A stretch of 64,000 bases of DNA, taken from positions 1 through 64,000 of the forward strand of contig JAFGWE010000021.1 of NCBI GenBank assembly GCA_016937345.1. The letters are read 5' to 3'. Source of the DNA: Methanomicrobiaceae archaeon (GTDB lineage: Archaea; Halobacteriota; Methanomicrobia; Methanomicrobiales; Methanomicrobiaceae). The notes beneath the pieces are model-generated. The model saw only the letters and a list, made by a program, of their open reading frames with translations. It searched no databases and was not told the DNA's origin. Numbering within the stretch: the stretch's first letter is position 1; each line of letters starts with the position of its first letter. The position numbers and the translations under genes were made by a program. Positions 27,009 to 36,182 of the stretch are shown here, piece after piece.

Positions 27009-27092
27009 ATACTTTTATTTTAGTTCTGATTTTTTGATTTTAAATCTGTAAAAATTATGTTTGTTAAAAAAGAATCCTGATAAAATTTTTTT

Positions 27093-29093
27093 TTAAAGAA
27101 CTTTAGTTCCTGGTGCGACTTTTATTTTTGTCGTAAGCAGTGATGCTTCTTCACCTGCTGCAAGTATCATGCCGTTTGACTCAACTCCAAAAAGTTTGGC
27201 AGGTTTTAGGTTTGTAACAACAATTACATCCTGATCTGCAAGTTCTTCAGGGTTATAGAACTGTGCAATTCCTGATACTATCTGTCTTTTTTCATCTCCA
27301 AGATCTACCTGAATTCTTAAAAGCTTCTTTGATCCGTCAATCTTTTCTGCTTCAATAATTCTTCCTGCTTTTAACTCTACTTTTGCGAATTCATCAATAG
27401 TTATCATATTTTCTTCCTTTTTTTGTGATTTTTCTTTTAATTTTGCTGTTTCCACTCTCATTCTTAGAGTTTTCTCATACTCTTCAATTTTCTCATCCTC
27501 AATCTTGTCAAATATTATTTCCGGGTTTGGAAGAATTTCTGAATCAAATCCTGTTTTTGCTTCAGAAAGAGTATGATCAATTACTTTGTCACCATATCCT
27601 AAAAGCTCCCATGATTTCTGTGCTTTATCAGGAATTACAGCATCAAGAAGTATTGTAAGTGCTTTGACTATCTGAAGACAATTTCTTATTACCTGTTTTG
27701 CGCCTTCTTCATCAGTCTTCATAAGTTTCCATGGAGCATTTGTCTGAATGTAAGCATTTCCGAATGATCCAAGAGCCATAATTGCCTCTATTGCGGATTT
27801 AAATTCGTACTCCTGTATTGATCTTTCAGTTTCTAGAATTGCTTTTTCAATTTCTGCCAGAATTTCCTGTTCTGGTTCTTTTTGAGGGATCCCTCCAAGT
27901 TTTTTTGCTGCAAAATGTAGTGTTCTGTAAAAGAAATTTCCTATAGTATCTACAAGTTCATTATTGACTCTTGTCTGGTATTCTTTCCATGAAAAATTCA
28001 GCTCTTTTGTATGGCTTGTATATGAAAGAAGGTAATATCTCAGATAGTCTGAAGAAAGTCCCAGATCAAGATAATCCTCATTTGTCCAGACTACATATCC
28101 TCTGCTTTTTGAGAACTTTTTGTCATCAATTTTTACCATTCCGCTGGCAACAACAGCATCAGGTGGCATATATCCTGCACCTTTTAAAAGCGCAGGCCAG
28201 AATACGCAATGATGATATACAATGTCCTGTCCGATAAAGTGAATTACAGGAGAACTCCCTTTCCAGAACTGTTCCCAGTCTCCGCCTGTTTTCTCAGCCC
28301 ATTCTTCAGTAAAGGACATATACCCTATAGGTGCGTCAACCCAGACATATACTACAAGCTCCTCACTTCCTGGAAATTTTACACCCCAGTTTAGTGTCCT
28401 TGTAATACACCAGTCATGAAGTCCCTCTTTAACCCAGCCTGAAGCATAGTTTCTTGCATTGGATGTCCCTTTAAGCTGAGGGAGATACTCTTCAAGAAAG
28501 TCAGAAAAATCTCCAAGTTTGAAGAAATAATGCTCCTGATCACGAAGTTCTGCTTTTCCGCCACATATTTTGCAGATTGGATCTTTAATTTCTCCTGGTT
28601 CAAGATGTTTGCCACAACCCTGATCACATTCATCACCTCTTGCTTTTTCTCCGCAATGAGGACATGTACCTTCAACGTATCTGTCGGGGAGAAACATCTG
28701 GCAGTGTGGACAGTAGCTCTGATTAATAATTTTCTTATATATGTGATTATTATCAATAAGTTTCTGAACAATTTCCTGTGTACGTTTGTGATTTGTCGGA
28801 TCATCTGTCATACCAAATCTGTCAAAATCTATCCCCATTTTCTTGAAGGTAGTCTCAAAGTGTTCGTTATAACGTTCTGACATCTCACGGGGGGTGATTC
28901 CTTCCGCTTCTGCACTGATTACTATTGGTGTTCCATGATTGTCTGAACCACAGACAAAGATGACCTCTTCACCTTTATGCCTCATGTATCTGACAAAAAA
29001 ATCTGCAGGTACATAGGTGCGCAGGTGGCCAATGTGGCAGGGTCCGTTTGTATATGGAAGTCCGCATGTCACAAGTAATGGCGTATCACTCAT
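27093..29093 (-). CDS. metG: Methionyl-tRNA synthetase with C-terminal tRNA-binding domain
   Basis: A class I enzyme of about 666 residues that charges tRNA-Met. The HIGH motif is CHIGHL, and KMSKS reads KFSKSRG. The zinc insert has four Cys pairs (CPHC, CPHCG, CDQGCG, CKICG), a two-zinc form. Residues about 565-666 are a Trbp111-like domain (VELKAGRIIEAEKIDG, GIAQFYNPEEL, NLKPAKLFGVESNGM). The start at 29093 (MSDTPLLVTCG) is preferred over 29129, because the extra 12 residues are not family-like and a TATA-like box lies in that stretch. Confidence 0.97.
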   Translation of the reverse strand: MSDTPLLVTCGLPYTNGPCHIGHLRTYVPADFFVRYMRHKGEEVIFVCGSDNHGTPIVISAEAEGITPREMSERYNEHFETTFKKMGIDFDRFGMTDDPTNHKRTQEIVQKLIDNNHIYKKIINQSYCPHCQMFLPDRYVEGTCPHCGEKARGDECDQGCGKHLEPGEIKDPICKICGGKAELRDQEHYFFKLGDFSDFLEEYLPQLKGTSNARNYASGWVKEGLHDWCITRTLNWGVKFPGSEELVVYVWVDAPIGYMSFTEEWAEKTGGDWEQFWKGSSPVIHFIGQDIVYHHCVFWPALLKGAGYMPPDAVVASGMVKIDDKKFSKSRGYVVWTNEDYLDLGLSSDYLRYYLLSYTSHTKELNFSWKEYQTRVNNELVDTIGNFFYRTLHFAAKKLGGIPQKEPEQEILAEIEKAILETERSIQEYEFKSAIEAIMALGSFGNAYIQTNAPWKLMKTDEEGAKQVIRNCLQIVKALTILLDAVIPDKAQKSWELLGYGDKVIDHTLSEAKTGFDSEILPNPEIIFDKIEDEKIEEYEKTLRMRVETAKLKEKSQKKEENMITIDEFAKVELKAGRIIEAEKIDGSKKLLRIQVDLGDEKRQIVSGIAQFYNPEELADQDVIVVTNLKPAKLFGVESNGMILAAGEEASLLTTKIKVAPGTKVL

Positions 29094-29137
29094 GACTATG
29101 TTTTTAGCTTTTAGATGGTATAAATACATTATATTCT

Positions 29138-29929
29138 ATGAAAAAAAGGCAAAATCTTATCTTAAAATCTTTTGGTGCCGGGGATCTCAAAAATCCTGAC
29201 CCTCTGTTGCTTGCAGAATGGATTGGGGGGCAGAAAAAAGTTTGTTGTGATCTTATATCATATAAAATTGAAAGTCAGGTAAAGGCTCAAAAAAATGTTG
29301 CCGATGTTTCATGTTCGGGCGGGATATTTTACAGGCACAGAATTTTTGAATCTTTATTAGGAATAAAATCCGGTTTTTTAATAGATGAACCTTTTTTTGA
29401 GTCAGAATACATAAAGCTTGATGCTGAAAGAGTGCGCAAAATCAGCAGAGACACCTGGTTTTCGTTTCCGCCGCCTTCGGGTATGCATATAGAGGATAAT
29501 TATTACAAAAACAGATCTGACTTCATTGGAGGCATGTGTTCTGTTTTTAAAAAAATAATGCGTGAACAGCGCGATTTGGGAATAAAAAAACATATTCTTG
29601 TCGCAGATTTTTATGATAAAACCGAGCTTGATGAACTCAGTTCTGAGCGTGTTTTTTTCTTCTCACCCAAAGGCGGATCAAAGGTTTTAGAATCCATTCT
29701 TGAATATCAGAATAGAATTGCAGTATTTCCGGAAAAACTGGCTGTAGTCTTTAAAATCCTTGATGAGTATGAAATAAAAAATATAGCAGTTATAGATGGC
29801 AGTCCGGAAGATTTTGAAAGCTGTCTTAATTATTTTGATCCTGAAGATATTTTTGCTGGGGGATTTTGCAATTTTTGTGAAGAGAATTACTGGGTTAAAT
29901 TAAAAGAGAGAGCTTTTTTAATGAGATGA
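29138..29929 (+). CDS. Unrecognised 263-residue protein
   Basis: I do not recognise this family. It is soluble, with a Lys-rich start (MKKRQNLILKSFGAGDLKNP), a Cys-rich front (VCCDLI, VSCSGG) and a C-terminal GGFCNFCEENYW motif with a CxxC pair. The middle has FSFPPPSGMHIEDNYY, which suggests a tight turn-rich loop. It is divergent from metG (44 bases between starts) and meets the DHH phosphoesterase gene tail to tail with a two-base gap. The CxxC pair could hold metal or act in redox. Function open. Confidence 0.65.
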   Translation: MKKRQNLILKSFGAGDLKNPDPLLLAEWIGGQKKVCCDLISYKIESQVKAQKNVADVSCSGGIFYRHRIFESLLGIKSGFLIDEPFFESEYIKLDAERVRKISRDTWFSFPPPSGMHIEDNYYKNRSDFIGGMCSVFKKIMREQRDLGIKKHILVADFYDKTELDELSSERVFFFSPKGGSKVLESILEYQNRIAVFPEKLAVVFKILDEYEIKNIAVIDGSPEDFESCLNYFDPEDIFAGGFCNFCEENYWVKLKERAFLMR

Positions 29930-29931
29930 AA

Positions 29932-30903
29932 TTATTCCTCTTTGACTTTTTCTGCAACATCAAAAAGTTTTTGGAAGTGTTTGCTCTTTTTAAAGATTAT
30001 AAAAGTCATTTTGTCGGCAAATGAGAATTTAAATGAGCCTCCTGCTGCAGGAGGATGTCCTCCACCACCAAATTTTTTTGCTATTATATGGCTTATCGGA
30101 GGAACAGAACGAATGGAGAATTTACCTGTTTCTGAGACAATTACTTCAATATCTGTGTTCATCATGTCTCTTATTGCATGTGCAGTTTCACTCGGGTATC
30201 CGTAAAGCGGTGCAAATGCAATAATATATCTTCCTTTGATAATTTTTGTATTTTTAATGCTTTTTTTTATTGAATGTTCCTTTTCTTCTGATATTTCTTT
30301 ATATATTTTGAGAATTTCAGCATTTGTAATATTTCCCTCTGTAAAACAGTTGCGCACCAGGTTCAGGTTCCTGAATTTTGTGCAGACTTCGCCAAGTATT
30401 TTTGAATCAGGTTCATTATGTTTCCATAAGTCATAATCACAGACAACCCTGGCAATTTTTTTTGAAAATTCATCATCAGGCAGAAGATCGCGTGCTACAA
30501 TGCCTGTTGCGCATACATTTGTATCCACACATAGGTAATCTGTTATCGCTTTAACCTTCGATATTTCTTCATCACTCCATCTGTGATGATCCCGCCATTC
30601 AATCTTCCAGCCATTTTTTTTGGCGTTTGTTAAAGCTTCAGCGGCATTATCCTGGTAACCCAGGTCTGATATGCTTAAGAGGTCTCCTTTCCCCTGAATT
30701 TTGCTGACTGCTGATAAATTCGATGAAAACTTGCCAACAGATGACCAGATGGTAAAAACATCGCCAAACTTTTTTCTGTGAATTGAGTCACATCCTGCAG
30801 CATCAAGGTCATTGTGTGTGAGATGAACTACATGTGAGTTTCTTTCATTTATTGCATCTAAAAATCCGTTTTTGTCTCTCTTTTTATTTTTCTTTTTGGC
30901 CAT
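29932..30903 (-). CDS. DHH-family phosphoesterase
   Basis: A 323-residue DHH/DHHA1 phosphoesterase, the superfamily of RecJ and nano-RNase/cyclic-dinucleotide hydrolases. The N-terminal metal motif reads HNDLDAAGC, SDLGYQD follows, then RDHHRWSD (the DHH triad) and a C-terminal DHHA1 GGGHPPAAGG motif. A Lys-rich leader (MAKKKNKKRDK) precedes the domain. Archaeal members act on RNA ends, short oligonucleotides or cyclic dinucleotides; which one this is cannot be read here. Confidence 0.87.
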   Translation of the reverse strand: MAKKKNKKRDKNGFLDAINERNSHVVHLTHNDLDAAGCDSIHRKKFGDVFTIWSSVGKFSSNLSAVSKIQGKGDLLSISDLGYQDNAAEALTNAKKNGWKIEWRDHHRWSDEEISKVKAITDYLCVDTNVCATGIVARDLLPDDEFSKKIARVVCDYDLWKHNEPDSKILGEVCTKFRNLNLVRNCFTEGNITNAEILKIYKEISEEKEHSIKKSIKNTKIIKGRYIIAFAPLYGYPSETAHAIRDMMNTDIEVIVSETGKFSIRSVPPISHIIAKKFGGGGHPPAAGGSFKFSFADKMTFIIFKKSKHFQKLFDVAEKVKEE

Positions 30904-31073
30904 ATTTGTTTCCTGTATATTAAATGGACTGCAGGATTTATAATAAATGGGCCAATTATGAATTATTTCCGGTTATCGTTTTGCAGTTAATATTGATCTT
31001 TAATTGAATTTCAAAAAAAATAGCGCTGTAATAAATCAAATCATTTATTAGTCAGAATAACCAATATTAGTTG

Positions 31074-31102
31074 CTCAAATGAGATCCGTTTGAGTGCCTC
31101 AA
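31074..31102 (+). other. Alternative-pairing leader of tRNA-Phe
   Basis: CTCAAA (31074-31079) pairs with TTTGAG (31089-31094). The latter can also pair with CTCAA (31098-31102) of the tRNA acceptor stem across a three-base loop. The 5' leader can therefore form mutually exclusive hairpins with itself or with the tRNA. Confidence 0.3.
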
Positions 31103-31169
31103 TAGCTCAGCCTGGGAGAGCGCCAGACTGAAGATCTGGTTGTCCCCGGTTCAAATCCGGGTTGAGGCA
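31096..31169 (+). tRNA. tRNA-Phe (anticodon GAA)
   Basis: A 74-base cloverleaf. The acceptor GCCTCAA pairs perfectly with TTGAGGC; the anticodon stem CCAGA/TCTGG encloses CTGAAGA, giving GAA. The T arm is CCCCGG TTCAAAT CCGGG. Discriminator A, no encoded CCA, no intron. A T-run follows at 31173-31177. Confidence 0.97.
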
Positions 31170-31172
31170 TAA

Positions 31173-31177
31173 TTTTT
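31173..31177 (+). terminator. T-run after tRNA-Phe
   Basis: Five T, shortly followed by five more, a few bases past the tRNA-Phe discriminator; likely the transcript end. Confidence 0.45.
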
Positions 31178-31281
31178 ATTTTTAGATGTTTTTTTAATAT
31201 TGCTAATTGACAAATAATTGGCATTTATACTTTGATGATAAAAAGGAAACAAAGATTTCATATGATGTTTTAAAATAAGAA

Positions 31282-33123
31282 TCAGTTATTAGCAATTTCA
31301 ATTATTTCTTTTGGAAGGCTTACAGTGAAAGTGCTCCCCTTTCCTTCTGAACTATCAACCGAGATGTCTCCGCCATGGACATTGATATATTTTCTTGCGA
31401 TTGAGAGTCCAAGACCTATCCTTCCGTATTTTCTGCTGAGTTTTTCAGAATTGCTTATGTAAAAAGGTTCAAATATCCTCTCTAATGAATTTTTTGGAAT
31501 TCCTGTTCCATAGTCTTTAAAGATTATGTAGTGATTCGTTTCACTTTCATTGTAAGAAATTTTTACTTTCTTTTTATCAGTATTGTATTTTACAGCATTT
31601 GATATAATCCCGTCAAAAACCTGATATATTTTGTCAGAATCTGCCTTAATAGAAATGTTTTTTGGAATATCAACCAAAATTTCATAATTACTGGAATATT
31701 CACTTATGCTTATAATATCGTTAATCATCTCAAAAAGATTGATATCTGTCAGATAAAGTTTTACTGCGTATGAATTAATTATTCCATTTTCAAGCATCCT
31801 TTCAACAATAGAGCATTCTCTTTCAACACTTATGAGGCATTTCTTTAGAATTTTTATAGTTTCTTCATTTATTCCGGATTGCTCTGGTTTTTCCAGTAAA
31901 AGATTCAGATAGCCCAATACCGGCTGAAGAGGCGTTCTGAGTTCATGTGCGGCAGTATTGATAAAATTATTCCATCTCCTTGCTTCAAATTCACTGACAA
32001 GTTCCTGAGTGGATTTTTTTCTGTTCTGTTCTTTTTCATGAAGATTTCCAATAATTCCGGTAATTTTGCCAGTTGAATCATTATGTGGACCAAAGATTAC
32101 AAGGAAATATCTTGTTTCTCCTTTAAGCCTTATAGCAGCGTCAAAAGAAATTGTTTTTCCGTTTTCAAGAACTTCTTCTGTAAACGCTTTGTATTCTGAA
32201 GGTCCGGGATTTTCAATAATTTCTGAAAAGGATTTGCCAATAAATACTTCAAAATCCGACTCTTCCAATGTACTGTTAATAAATTGAAATTTTTGAATAC
32301 TTCCCTTTTCATCAAGTACAAACATCAAATCCTGAGTGGAGCTGATAAAATCCAGAAGCTTTCTTTTTTCTTCGTTTATACTGATATTTTCAGATTCCTG
32401 CTTTGAGATATCAACAACTGTGAATCCAATTACATTATCTGAATTATTATTCCTACAGGATATTAGAACTGTGGCTGTTTCGCCTGATTTTTTGACCAAA
32501 CGTGCTTTTAATTCTTTGATGTCTCCTGTTATAAGATTTATTCCGGGATTATTTTGATTATTCTCAAAAACAAGGTTGCTTAATTCCGTTAATGTTTTTC
32601 CGATAATTTCTTCTCTGTTATATCCTGAAAGATCAACAATTTTTTGGTTTATCTCTATGATTTTGTGATTTTTTCTGTTAATTATCAAAAGACCGGCATT
32701 TGCATTTTTTAAAAAATTAAGATATTTTAAATTGATAAATCCTGAATTGTGAGCAATCTGAGTGGTCGCAATGACAACCCATAGATATATTGCGGCATTG
32801 AGGCCGGCAATAAAAGGATCAATCCGGATTCCTATAGAATAGTAATAAGTTATTATCGCTAAAAATCCGGCAATCATGAGGATTGTGGCCTGAATACTTT
32901 TTTTTGGGTACCATATTGAAAGAAGTATAATTGGTATATAGTAAAGCTGGGGAAACAAAAAGAGAAAAGAGCTATTGATGTCCTGTCCATATTCACTGAA
33001 TACAAAGAATGTAATGAGGGTGCTTAATAATAAAAATGAAGCAATTATAAAAATTTTAACTATATCTGTATCATTGATATTATTGGTAAATTTTTTTCCA
33101 TTTACCTTATTGATAATTGCCAT
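31282..33123 (-). CDS. Membrane-bound PAS-domain sensor histidine kinase
   Basis: A 613-residue sensor kinase. Residues about 25-125 hold four to five membrane helices, then two PAS domains (AGLLIINRKNHKIIEINQ and LMFVLDEKGSIQKFQFIN regions, about 140-255 and 260-370). HisKA has the phospho-acceptor H393 in AAHELRTPLQP. The HATPase domain follows with SNAVKYNTD, KDYGTGIPKN and GLGLSIAR. No response regulator is adjacent, so it is an orphan kinase. The signal is unknown; PAS domains without visible Cys or heme ligands give no hint. Confidence 0.9.
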   Translation of the reverse strand: MAIINKVNGKKFTNNINDTDIVKIFIIASFLLLSTLITFFVFSEYGQDINSSFLFLFPQLYYIPIILLSIWYPKKSIQATILMIAGFLAIITYYYSIGIRIDPFIAGLNAAIYLWVVIATTQIAHNSGFINLKYLNFLKNANAGLLIINRKNHKIIEINQKIVDLSGYNREEIIGKTLTELSNLVFENNQNNPGINLITGDIKELKARLVKKSGETATVLISCRNNNSDNVIGFTVVDISKQESENISINEEKRKLLDFISSTQDLMFVLDEKGSIQKFQFINSTLEESDFEVFIGKSFSEIIENPGPSEYKAFTEEVLENGKTISFDAAIRLKGETRYFLVIFGPHNDSTGKITGIIGNLHEKEQNRKKSTQELVSEFEARRWNNFINTAAHELRTPLQPVLGYLNLLLEKPEQSGINEETIKILKKCLISVERECSIVERMLENGIINSYAVKLYLTDINLFEMINDIISISEYSSNYEILVDIPKNISIKADSDKIYQVFDGIISNAVKYNTDKKKVKISYNESETNHYIIFKDYGTGIPKNSLERIFEPFYISNSEKLSRKYGRIGLGLSIARKYINVHGGDISVDSSEGKGSTFTVSLPKEIIEIANN

Positions 33124-33196
33124 CTGATGTAGTATATTTTATATTTCTCGATATATAGCTGTTTTTTTGCAATGCAAAAGCGTTCATCGTATTAGA

Positions 33197-33215
33197 TTGT
33201 CACAGGCGATGACAA
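33197..33215. promoter_or_regulatory. Inverted repeat upstream of the RibD-like gene
   Basis: TTGTCA and TGACAA, seven bases apart, lie about 40 bases before the RibD-like start in the divergent gap with the histidine kinase. The size and location are those of an operator; the bound regulator is unknown. Confidence 0.4.
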
Positions 33216-33256
33216 AGATTGATTAAGATTTGTTCTAATAATTAATCAGAATAATT

Positions 33257-33943
33257 ATGCGTCCTTTTGTTTTTGTTAATCTTGCAATGAGTGCTGACGG
33301 GAAACTATCCACATTTGAAAGAAGGCAGGTAAAAATATCCGGGAAAGATGATTTTTCAAGAGTGGATGCCATAAAAGCGGATGCTGATGCTATTATGGTT
33401 GGTGTAGGTACAGTTATTGCAGACGATCCGTCGCTTACGGTCAAATCACCTGAATATAAAGCCGGAAGGGTTAATAAAGGTCTTGATGAAAATCCTTTGA
33501 GAATTGTAATAGATAGTACTGGAAGAACGCCTGAAAATTCTGAAATTCTGCATAAAGGGGAAGGTCAGAGAGTTATTGCAGTCTCAAATAAAGCATCTCA
33601 GGAGAGAATTGAGTCATTAAATGAATATGCGGACATATTTGTCAGTGGTGAAGAAAAGGTTGATCTGAATTCCTTAATGGAGGCTTTATATGACAACGGT
33701 GTCAGGAAAGTTATGGTGGAGGGAGGAGGTACACTCATATGGTCATTAATTAAAGATGGCCTTGTTGATGAGATTTATACCTGCATTGGAAATTTAATAA
33801 TTGGTGGTAAAAATGCTCCAACCCCTGTTGATGGTGAAGGTTTTTTTAGAGATGATGAATTCCCAAGGCTTCAGTTAATTGACGTTGAGAAGATGGATGA
33901 CGGAGTATTGTTGCGCTGGAAAGTATTGGATAACGAAAATTAA
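33257..33943 (+). CDS. Archaeal RibD-like 2,5-diamino-6-ribosylaminopyrimidinone phosphate reductase
   Basis: A 228-residue reductase of the RibD C-terminal/dihydrofolate-reductase-like fold that reduces the ribosyl side chain in archaeal riboflavin and F420 precursor synthesis. Hallmarks: FVNLAMSADGKLST at the start, DAIMVGVGTVIADDPSLTVK, LRIVIDSTGRTP, VMVEGGGTLIWSLI and the final LLRWKVL. No deaminase domain is fused, as expected for archaea. The start is ATG at 33257. The neighbours do not concern flavin metabolism. Confidence 0.93.
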   Translation: MRPFVFVNLAMSADGKLSTFERRQVKISGKDDFSRVDAIKADADAIMVGVGTVIADDPSLTVKSPEYKAGRVNKGLDENPLRIVIDSTGRTPENSEILHKGEGQRVIAVSNKASQERIESLNEYADIFVSGEEKVDLNSLMEALYDNGVRKVMVEGGGTLIWSLIKDGLVDEIYTCIGNLIIGGKNAPTPVDGEGFFRDDEFPRLQLIDVEKMDDGVLLRWKVLDNEN

Positions 33944-34011
33944 ATTAAAAAAATCATTTTATAATTTTTTTTATGTAAATTATTCGGCAAAAGCCGTTTC
34001 AGGAACAATTT

Positions 34012-34488
34012 TTAAGTGTTGTCAGTCCTTTTTCTGTATTCAAGAAGTTCGTCAAATATTTTGTAAGATTCGCCATTATCAAGCGAAGCGACAACAACAA
34101 CTCTGTCAGTTCCTTTTGTTCCCTCTGTAAACAGAGCCTCTGAATTTACATCCGGAGCGATATTTCTCTCTATTATCTGTCCTGTTGAAAGATAGATCTT
34201 CACATTTAGTTTGTTTGCCATATAAAGACCCGGACCTCCGCGTGAAATTACAGTTACTGCGCCGTCCAGGGGATCTTTCTCAGCATCAACATTTATTGCC
34301 AGATTACTTGGAATTTCGTCCGTTGGGGTGGGATTTAATGAAAAGCCTGAAGCAGAAGAAGATTGTGCCTGGCTTTGTGCTGTCGTCTGTTCTCCGGATA
34401 CCGCTGCATTTTCATTGCCTGTGCACCCTGCTGATAGAATTATTGCAAAAAGACCTAAAATTATTGCCAGAAACAAAATTTTTTTCAT
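34012..34488 (-). CDS. Predicted lipoprotein
   Basis: About 158 residues. A signal peptide (MKKILFLAIILGLFAIILSAGC) ends in an LSAGC lipobox, so the mature protein is probably lipid-anchored outside the cell. A Ser/Ala/Gln-rich linker follows, then a beta-rich domain (GAVTVISRGGPGLYMAN, LNVKIYLSTGQI, VVVVASLDNGESYKIFDELLEYRKR). The start at 34488 gives a clean signal peptide; an upstream ATG at 34509 is possible. I do not recognise the domain. Confidence 0.75.
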   Translation of the reverse strand: MKKILFLAIILGLFAIILSAGCTGNENAAVSGEQTTAQSQAQSSSASGFSLNPTPTDEIPSNLAINVDAEKDPLDGAVTVISRGGPGLYMANKLNVKIYLSTGQIIERNIAPDVNSEALFTEGTKGTDRVVVVASLDNGESYKIFDELLEYRKRTDNT

Positions 34489-34592
34489 AATTCTGAATGG
34501 TTTTGACATATATATGAGTCTTTTGGCAATGTACTGAATATCACTTAATTATCGGATTATATTTATCCAATAAAAACTCTGTTATTTAATTT

Positions 34593-35336
34593 ATGGTTAA
34601 ATTCAACTGGGAAGTTAAACTGTCACTGACTCTTGTGGCTATGACTGTCATTATATATTCATTTAAATTTTTTGTGCTGCGGAATCCTGGTGATACTTTA
34701 AATTATATATTTAATGCACTTGGTTTTTTGCCAATAAATGTCCTTCTTGTAACAATTGTTCTGAATAAACTTCTTATAATCCGTTCGAGACGTGAAAAAT
34801 TTGAAAAAATGAATATGGTTATTGGTACATTTTTTACCGAGATTGGAAATCATCTAATAAAAGAGATATCTAAAGGAGATTCCGGCATTGATGATCTTAA
34901 GAATTCTCTTGTTGTCAAAGATGATTGGGATGATGATAAGTTTGAAAATGTACTGAAAAAATTATCTGCTCATGTTTATTCAGTTGATACATCAATGATT
35001 AATCTATACATATTAAATGAATTTTTATCTTCAAGAAGGGATTTTATGCTTAGACTGCTTGAAAATCCTGTACTTATTGAGCATGAATCATTCACAGATC
35101 TTTTACGGGCAGTCTTCCACCTCACAGAAGAGCTCAAATGCAGGGGTGATTTCAGTTGTCTGCCTTATACTGACCATGTTCATCTTTCAGGAGATATTGG
35201 GCGGGTATATGAGAGACTTATAATTCAGTGGCTTAATTATATGAAATATTTAAAAAATAATTATCCATATCTGTTTTCACTTGAAATGCGAACAAATCCC
35301 TTTGATGCTGCTGCTTCACCAATTGTAAAGCAATAA
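34593..35336 (+). CDS. Two-helix membrane protein with helical cytoplasmic domain, unknown
   Basis: A 247-residue protein with two N-terminal membrane helices (about 9-29 and 41-62). After them comes a basic stretch (IIRSRREKFEKMN) and a helical cytoplasmic region with SLVVKDDWDDDKFENV, RDFMLRLLENPVLIEHESF and FSCLPYTDHVHLSGDIGRVYER. It resembles uncharacterised proteins of methanogens; I recognise no domain. It lies before the ferritin gene with its own gap, so no operon is claimed. Confidence 0.65.
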   Translation: MVKFNWEVKLSLTLVAMTVIIYSFKFFVLRNPGDTLNYIFNALGFLPINVLLVTIVLNKLLIIRSRREKFEKMNMVIGTFFTEIGNHLIKEISKGDSGIDDLKNSLVVKDDWDDDKFENVLKKLSAHVYSVDTSMINLYILNEFLSSRRDFMLRLLENPVLIEHESFTDLLRAVFHLTEELKCRGDFSCLPYTDHVHLSGDIGRVYERLIIQWLNYMKYLKNNYPYLFSLEMRTNPFDAAASPIVKQ

Positions 35337-35352
35337 CTCATCATCCAATAAC

Positions 35353-35364
35353 CATAAATATTTT
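35353..35364 (+). promoter_or_regulatory. Probable TATA box of ferritin
   Basis: CATAAATATTTT lies about 53 bases before the ferritin ATG. The transcript would start near 35385, with a short leader that includes the AGAGGGTGATG ribosome site. Confidence 0.5.
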
Positions 35365-35411
35365 GACCTCATTTCAAAAAATGTTACAACACAATTAGAG
35401 GGTGATGAACA

Positions 35412-35948
35412 ATGGCTATGAATCCGAATGTAGAAAAAGCGTTGAATGATCAGATTCGCTGGGAACTTTATTCCTCATATCTTTATCTCTCAATGTCATC
35501 GTGGTATGAATCTGTTGGGCTTCGCGGATTTGCAAACTGGGAGTATGTCCAGGCACAGGAAGAAAAAGATCACGCTATGAAAATCTATCAGTATATTATA
35601 TCCAGAGGCGGGCGGGTTAAGTTACAGGCAATAGATGTGCCCCCTTATGAATGGAAATCACCTTTGGATGCATTCAGAGTCTCGCTTGAACATGAGCAAA
35701 AAGTAACATCACTGATTAATGGTCTTGTTAATCTTGCCATAAAAGAGAAAGATCATGCAAGTACAAATTTTCTTCAATGGTTTGTCGATGAACAGATTGA
35801 AGAGGAGGGAGATGCCGGTCAGATTGTGGATCAACTTAAGATGATAGAGAAAGATGGCGGCTCCGGTCTTTTATACATGCTTGACAAAGAGCTGGGGACA
35901 AGAGTATATACTCCTTTAACGACAGCAACGCCACCTGGCTCCCAGTAA
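35412..35948 (+). CDS. ftnA: Ferritin
   Basis: A 178-residue ferritin that oxidises and stores iron in a 24-subunit shell. The four-helix bundle shows the ferroxidase residues: Glu in RWELYSSYLYLSMSSWY, Glu-x-x-His in QEEKDHAMK, Glu in LEHEQKVT and Gln in DEQIEEE. The C-terminus ends in a short Thr/Pro tail. A good ribosome site (GGTGATG region) precedes the ATG. It is monocistronic. Confidence 0.95.
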   Translation: MAMNPNVEKALNDQIRWELYSSYLYLSMSSWYESVGLRGFANWEYVQAQEEKDHAMKIYQYIISRGGRVKLQAIDVPPYEWKSPLDAFRVSLEHEQKVTSLINGLVNLAIKEKDHASTNFLQWFVDEQIEEEGDAGQIVDQLKMIEKDGGSGLLYMLDKELGTRVYTPLTTATPPGSQ

Positions 35949-36182
35949 TTAATTTTAATCTGTTCTTTTTTTAGAAATATACTTTTAGATGAAATTTTCT
36001 GAAGTAATTATAAAAAATTGTAAATATTTTTAATTTGACATTTGAAGCAGATAATTTGTGATTGTTAATAAATTCTTATTATTATAATTCACATAACAAT
36101 AAGACTTTTATTCATTTTGCAATTCATATAGTTTTAAGGATTCAGAAGATAAATAAAAAATCACAAATTTAGGTGAGTTATA

